A stretch of 64,000 nt of DNA from Hermatobates lingyangjiaoensis (lineage: Eukaryota; Arthropoda; Insecta; Hemiptera; Hermatobatidae), in contig JAPFBL010000255.1 in the NCBI GenBank assembly GCA_026182355.1, positions 2,294,001-2,358,000 of the forward strand, in the 5' to 3' direction. Made by a program: the position numbers and the translations under genes. Below the pieces are notes generated by a model. It worked only from the letters and a program-made list of their open reading frames with translations, was not told the DNA's origin and made no database searches. Below are positions 61,711 through 64,000 of this stretch, piece by piece; the stretch's first letter is position 1, and each line of letters starts with the position of its first letter.

Positions 61711-61990
61711 GGACTGTTTGTTGAAAGGAGGTGGAACTGTTCAAGCGAGGTGGTGGAGGCCGAAGGAGGCGACCTGCGGCACGGGTGGCCCGCCACGCTG
61801 GCGCTCTGCCTGGCCTACGCCGCAGTCATGCTGGCTGGGGTCGTGGGCAACGTCCTCGTCGTGGGCGTCGTTCTCTCCTCCAGACGCATGCGCACCCCTA
61901 CCAATCTCTTCATAGCCAATTTAGCCTGTGCTGATTTACTTGTCAATTTCATTTGTCTTCCCTTCACACTTATGAGCAACCTTACAGTTG
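61711..61990 (+). CDS. Rhodopsin-family GPCR, N-terminal/TM1-TM2 exon (partial)
   Basis: The frame is open from 61711 and ends at a GTAGGT donor at 61991 in phase 1. It encodes a possible N-glycosylation site (WNCSS), TM1 with the class A hallmark GN (LAGVVGNVLVVGVVL), intracellular loop 1 SSRRMRTPTN, and TM2 LFIANLACADLLVNFICLPF with the conserved LxxxD Asp. Loop 1 and TM2 are of the peptide-receptor type (insect neuropeptide receptors); the ligand cannot be told. The 5' boundary is uncertain: AG acceptors occur at about 61710, 61727 and 61745, and no initiating ATG is evident in this frame, so an upstream exon is likely. Later TM exons are not in the window. The exon is very GC-rich compared with its surroundings. 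Confidence 0.82.
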
Positions 61991-63140
61991 GTAGGTAGTT
62001 CAGGTTAAATATAATCTTTGGTTTAATATCTTTCAATTTTAATTTTTTTCTATAAAAAATAAATTGTTATGTTCAAATATGAAAAATGCACTCAGAATGG
62101 TTTTAATTTTTTTTGTGGTCATAAACATATAAGCAGAATTAACATTTGATATCAACCTTTTCATACTGATCAAATAGAGACAGAGCAATTATGTCATACT
62201 GATGAAATTAACAGGGAGTTTATTTACATTCTACCAAGTTTTAGTAATTTACTTCAGTCGTATTTATTACTGCAGAGTCCAAATGAAACTGCTACTACAT
62301 TTACATACGCAAAAGTGTCAAATATAAATACATGCGACGATTTAATCAAGAAAATATCCACTAAGAAATGTAAAAGTTCTTAAGACTTCACTGGTGTTAC
62401 CTCGTTTTACAAACGACTGGCTAATGAAAAGAACTGAATTCACTTGAAAACGAAGTAACACTCGTTTCGTTTAAGAACTTTTACCTTACTACTTTTGGTA
62501 GTGAGTAATGTCATCTATTATATATATATTTCAAGGTTTTCTTATCTTGATCACATATATTCAACACATTTTATATATTATTTCTTTAACAATAAGCAAA
62601 CCTCGATGAAGAAATAAAAATAGTTTTACATGTATATAAATAAATATATAAATTCTGTAGTCACAGGCGCCTACTGCTATGAGGCAGGAAAACTGCATGC
62701 CTCATTTAGTGACTTCGCAGCAGTTTTATGATTGCTCAGCACAAGAAAGTAGTAACACACATACCATTGATAACAATGGTATACATTGACAATTTAGTAA
62801 ATATAGTTATAATGTTTAAAAAATTAATAGTGTCATCGAGAGAGACAGAAATACTAGGCATGCATCACTAAAGAGCATGCTGACGCAGCTAACAGTCTCT
62901 GAGCAATCTGTCGAGAGGCACAGGAGGCGGCAGCCTCACTGCACATTTCTTTTAAGTATCTGAACAGTAAATGTGAAAAACCAGCGATTATGAATAAAAG
63001 CATTCTAAAACTGGTGAAGTGAAATGAAAATATCTTAACAGTGCAATTCATTAGCTAAATATAACCAGTTGACTCAGTTTAACTATTTATTATTAACCAC
63101 TTAACTATTTTGTTCATTTTATATTTTTTTTCTTTCCAAA
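61991..63140. other. Intron of the GPCR gene, nothing recognised
   Basis: AT-rich sequence following the donor at 61991. No further transmembrane exon is visible before the retroelement fragment. Confidence 0.4.
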
Positions 63141-63204
63141 ATTGTGAGGCCATGCCTCGCCTACCTCCTCCAACTGCATGTCCCTGTATATAAGTATATT
63201 ATGT

Positions 63205-63506
63205 CATACTTATCGCAAGTGAAGGAGGTTGTCTACAAGGCGGTTATAACAACTACCATGACTTATGGATGTTCTGTCTGGTACAACTCTGCGATAACTA
63301 ACAAAAACCGACTCCAGATTGTCCAGAACAAGTGTGCTCGCCTTGTAGCCAATGCTCCTTTTTATGCGAGAAATGTCGATATTCAGCGTGATCTAAGGAT
63401 GGAATCAATAGAAACTTACATTAGGCGTCTGACTATCAATGAAGACAGAAAACTTCCCTTACACCCTAACCTGCTAGTAAGAACACTTTTACCTCAAATT
63501 CCCTGA
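63205..63506 (+). mobile_element. Jockey-like non-LTR reverse transcriptase ORF2, C-terminal fragment
   Basis: The plus frame reads VKEVVYKAVITTTMTYGCSV then W, LQIVQNKCARLVANAPFYAR, and later RDLRMESIETYIRRL and LHPN, then TGA at 63504. This is the conserved tail of jockey-clade ORF2 (LYK..I.P.MTYGC.VW..A....LQ..QN...R...NAPW..RN). About 150 bases upstream in frame are not recognisable, so it is 5' truncated. The sequence after the stop to about 63660 may be its 3' UTR. Confidence 0.82.
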
Positions 63507-64000
63507 AACCAATCCCCCTCCGAATATCAGATCACCAAAAGTAACGATAACTGACGACTTTAGACTCAAAGACCATACGACCACGAAACATACTCACCAT
63601 GGACAGGACAAAAACTAACATACCGACCTACCCGACAGACCTAAACAATTGAAGTAAAACAAACAGACAAGCAGGTGAAAGGCTCTGGCTTGGAACTGCC
63701 TGACCCCAACGTGCATCAATGCACGGAAAATCTCTTTGGTCGTTGGTCGTTGGACTTACCGCAAGATATTCATGAACAGCAGTAATCAGCTGAGGTCCTC
63801 CTGGGTTGGCCAAAACCCTTAGGACAACACTCGTATAGCATCATAGTTGGCCAACACTTCTTGGGCCAAAGATTATTTACCATCATCAAGGCTTTAAACA
63901 AACTTAAGTCATATGTTAATAGACATTTACAAAATAAACAAAAAATAAACGTAAACTCATGTAAATACTGAAATGAAACTTTTAGCAAATTATGTTGCAA

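Noticed and set aside
61815..62036. Minus-strand ORF over the GPCR exon
   Set aside because: Shadow of the GC-rich coding exon on the other strand.
63770..64000. Minus-strand ORF at the right edge
   Set aside because: Cys- and Trp-containing but without a known motif; composition fits non-coding sequence near a retroelement 3' end.

Overview
This window is nuclear DNA from an arthropod, most likely an insect. A hemipteran-like genome is plausible but not proven. Evidence for this: it is strongly AT-rich, genes are split by GT-AG introns of tens of bases to several kb, the coding exons are islands of higher GC, and much of the rest is decayed transposable elements (non-LTR retroelements, tRNA-derived SINEs, foldback elements, Penelope-like termini, a Tigger/pogo-type transposase). 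No bacterial-style operons, CRISPR arrays, rRNA or tRNA genes were seen.

Layout. (1) 674-3290, plus strand: the last three coding exons of a VPS13-family lipid-transfer protein. (2) 9258-16605, minus strand, perhaps with a signal-peptide exon at 21479-21538: eight phase-compatible exons of a secreted trypsin-like serine protease with a Cys-rich N-terminal region and a thrombospondin-type-1-like segment. (3) 24905-45699, minus strand: a ten-exon gene for a secreted leucine-rich-repeat protein of about 482 residues (signal peptide, LRRNT, 13 LRRs, LRRCT). I could follow it from start to stop with every intron phase matching; no single long ORF reveals it. (4) 61711-61990, plus strand: one GC-rich exon with TM1-TM2 of a rhodopsin-family GPCR. 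(5) 63205-63506: the C-terminal end of a jockey-like reverse transcriptase ORF. About 15 kb between 46.1 and 61.7 kb has no gene I can support.

The most interesting architecture is in the LRR gene. Two nearly identical 2.15-kb repeat copies lie in opposite orientation in introns 2 and 6 and flank exons 3-6, a geometry that could favour exon circularisation, long intronic dsRNA or inversion. A second inverted pair (111 bp, identical arms) surrounds a non-LTR tail in intron 9. A 38-bp minisatellite with a 114-bp higher-order period lies in the predicted 3' UTR. The genes show no obvious functional linkage; the two reconstructed secreted proteins are neighbours, not an operon. All exon models are from reading splice signals and phase by eye, without transcript support.
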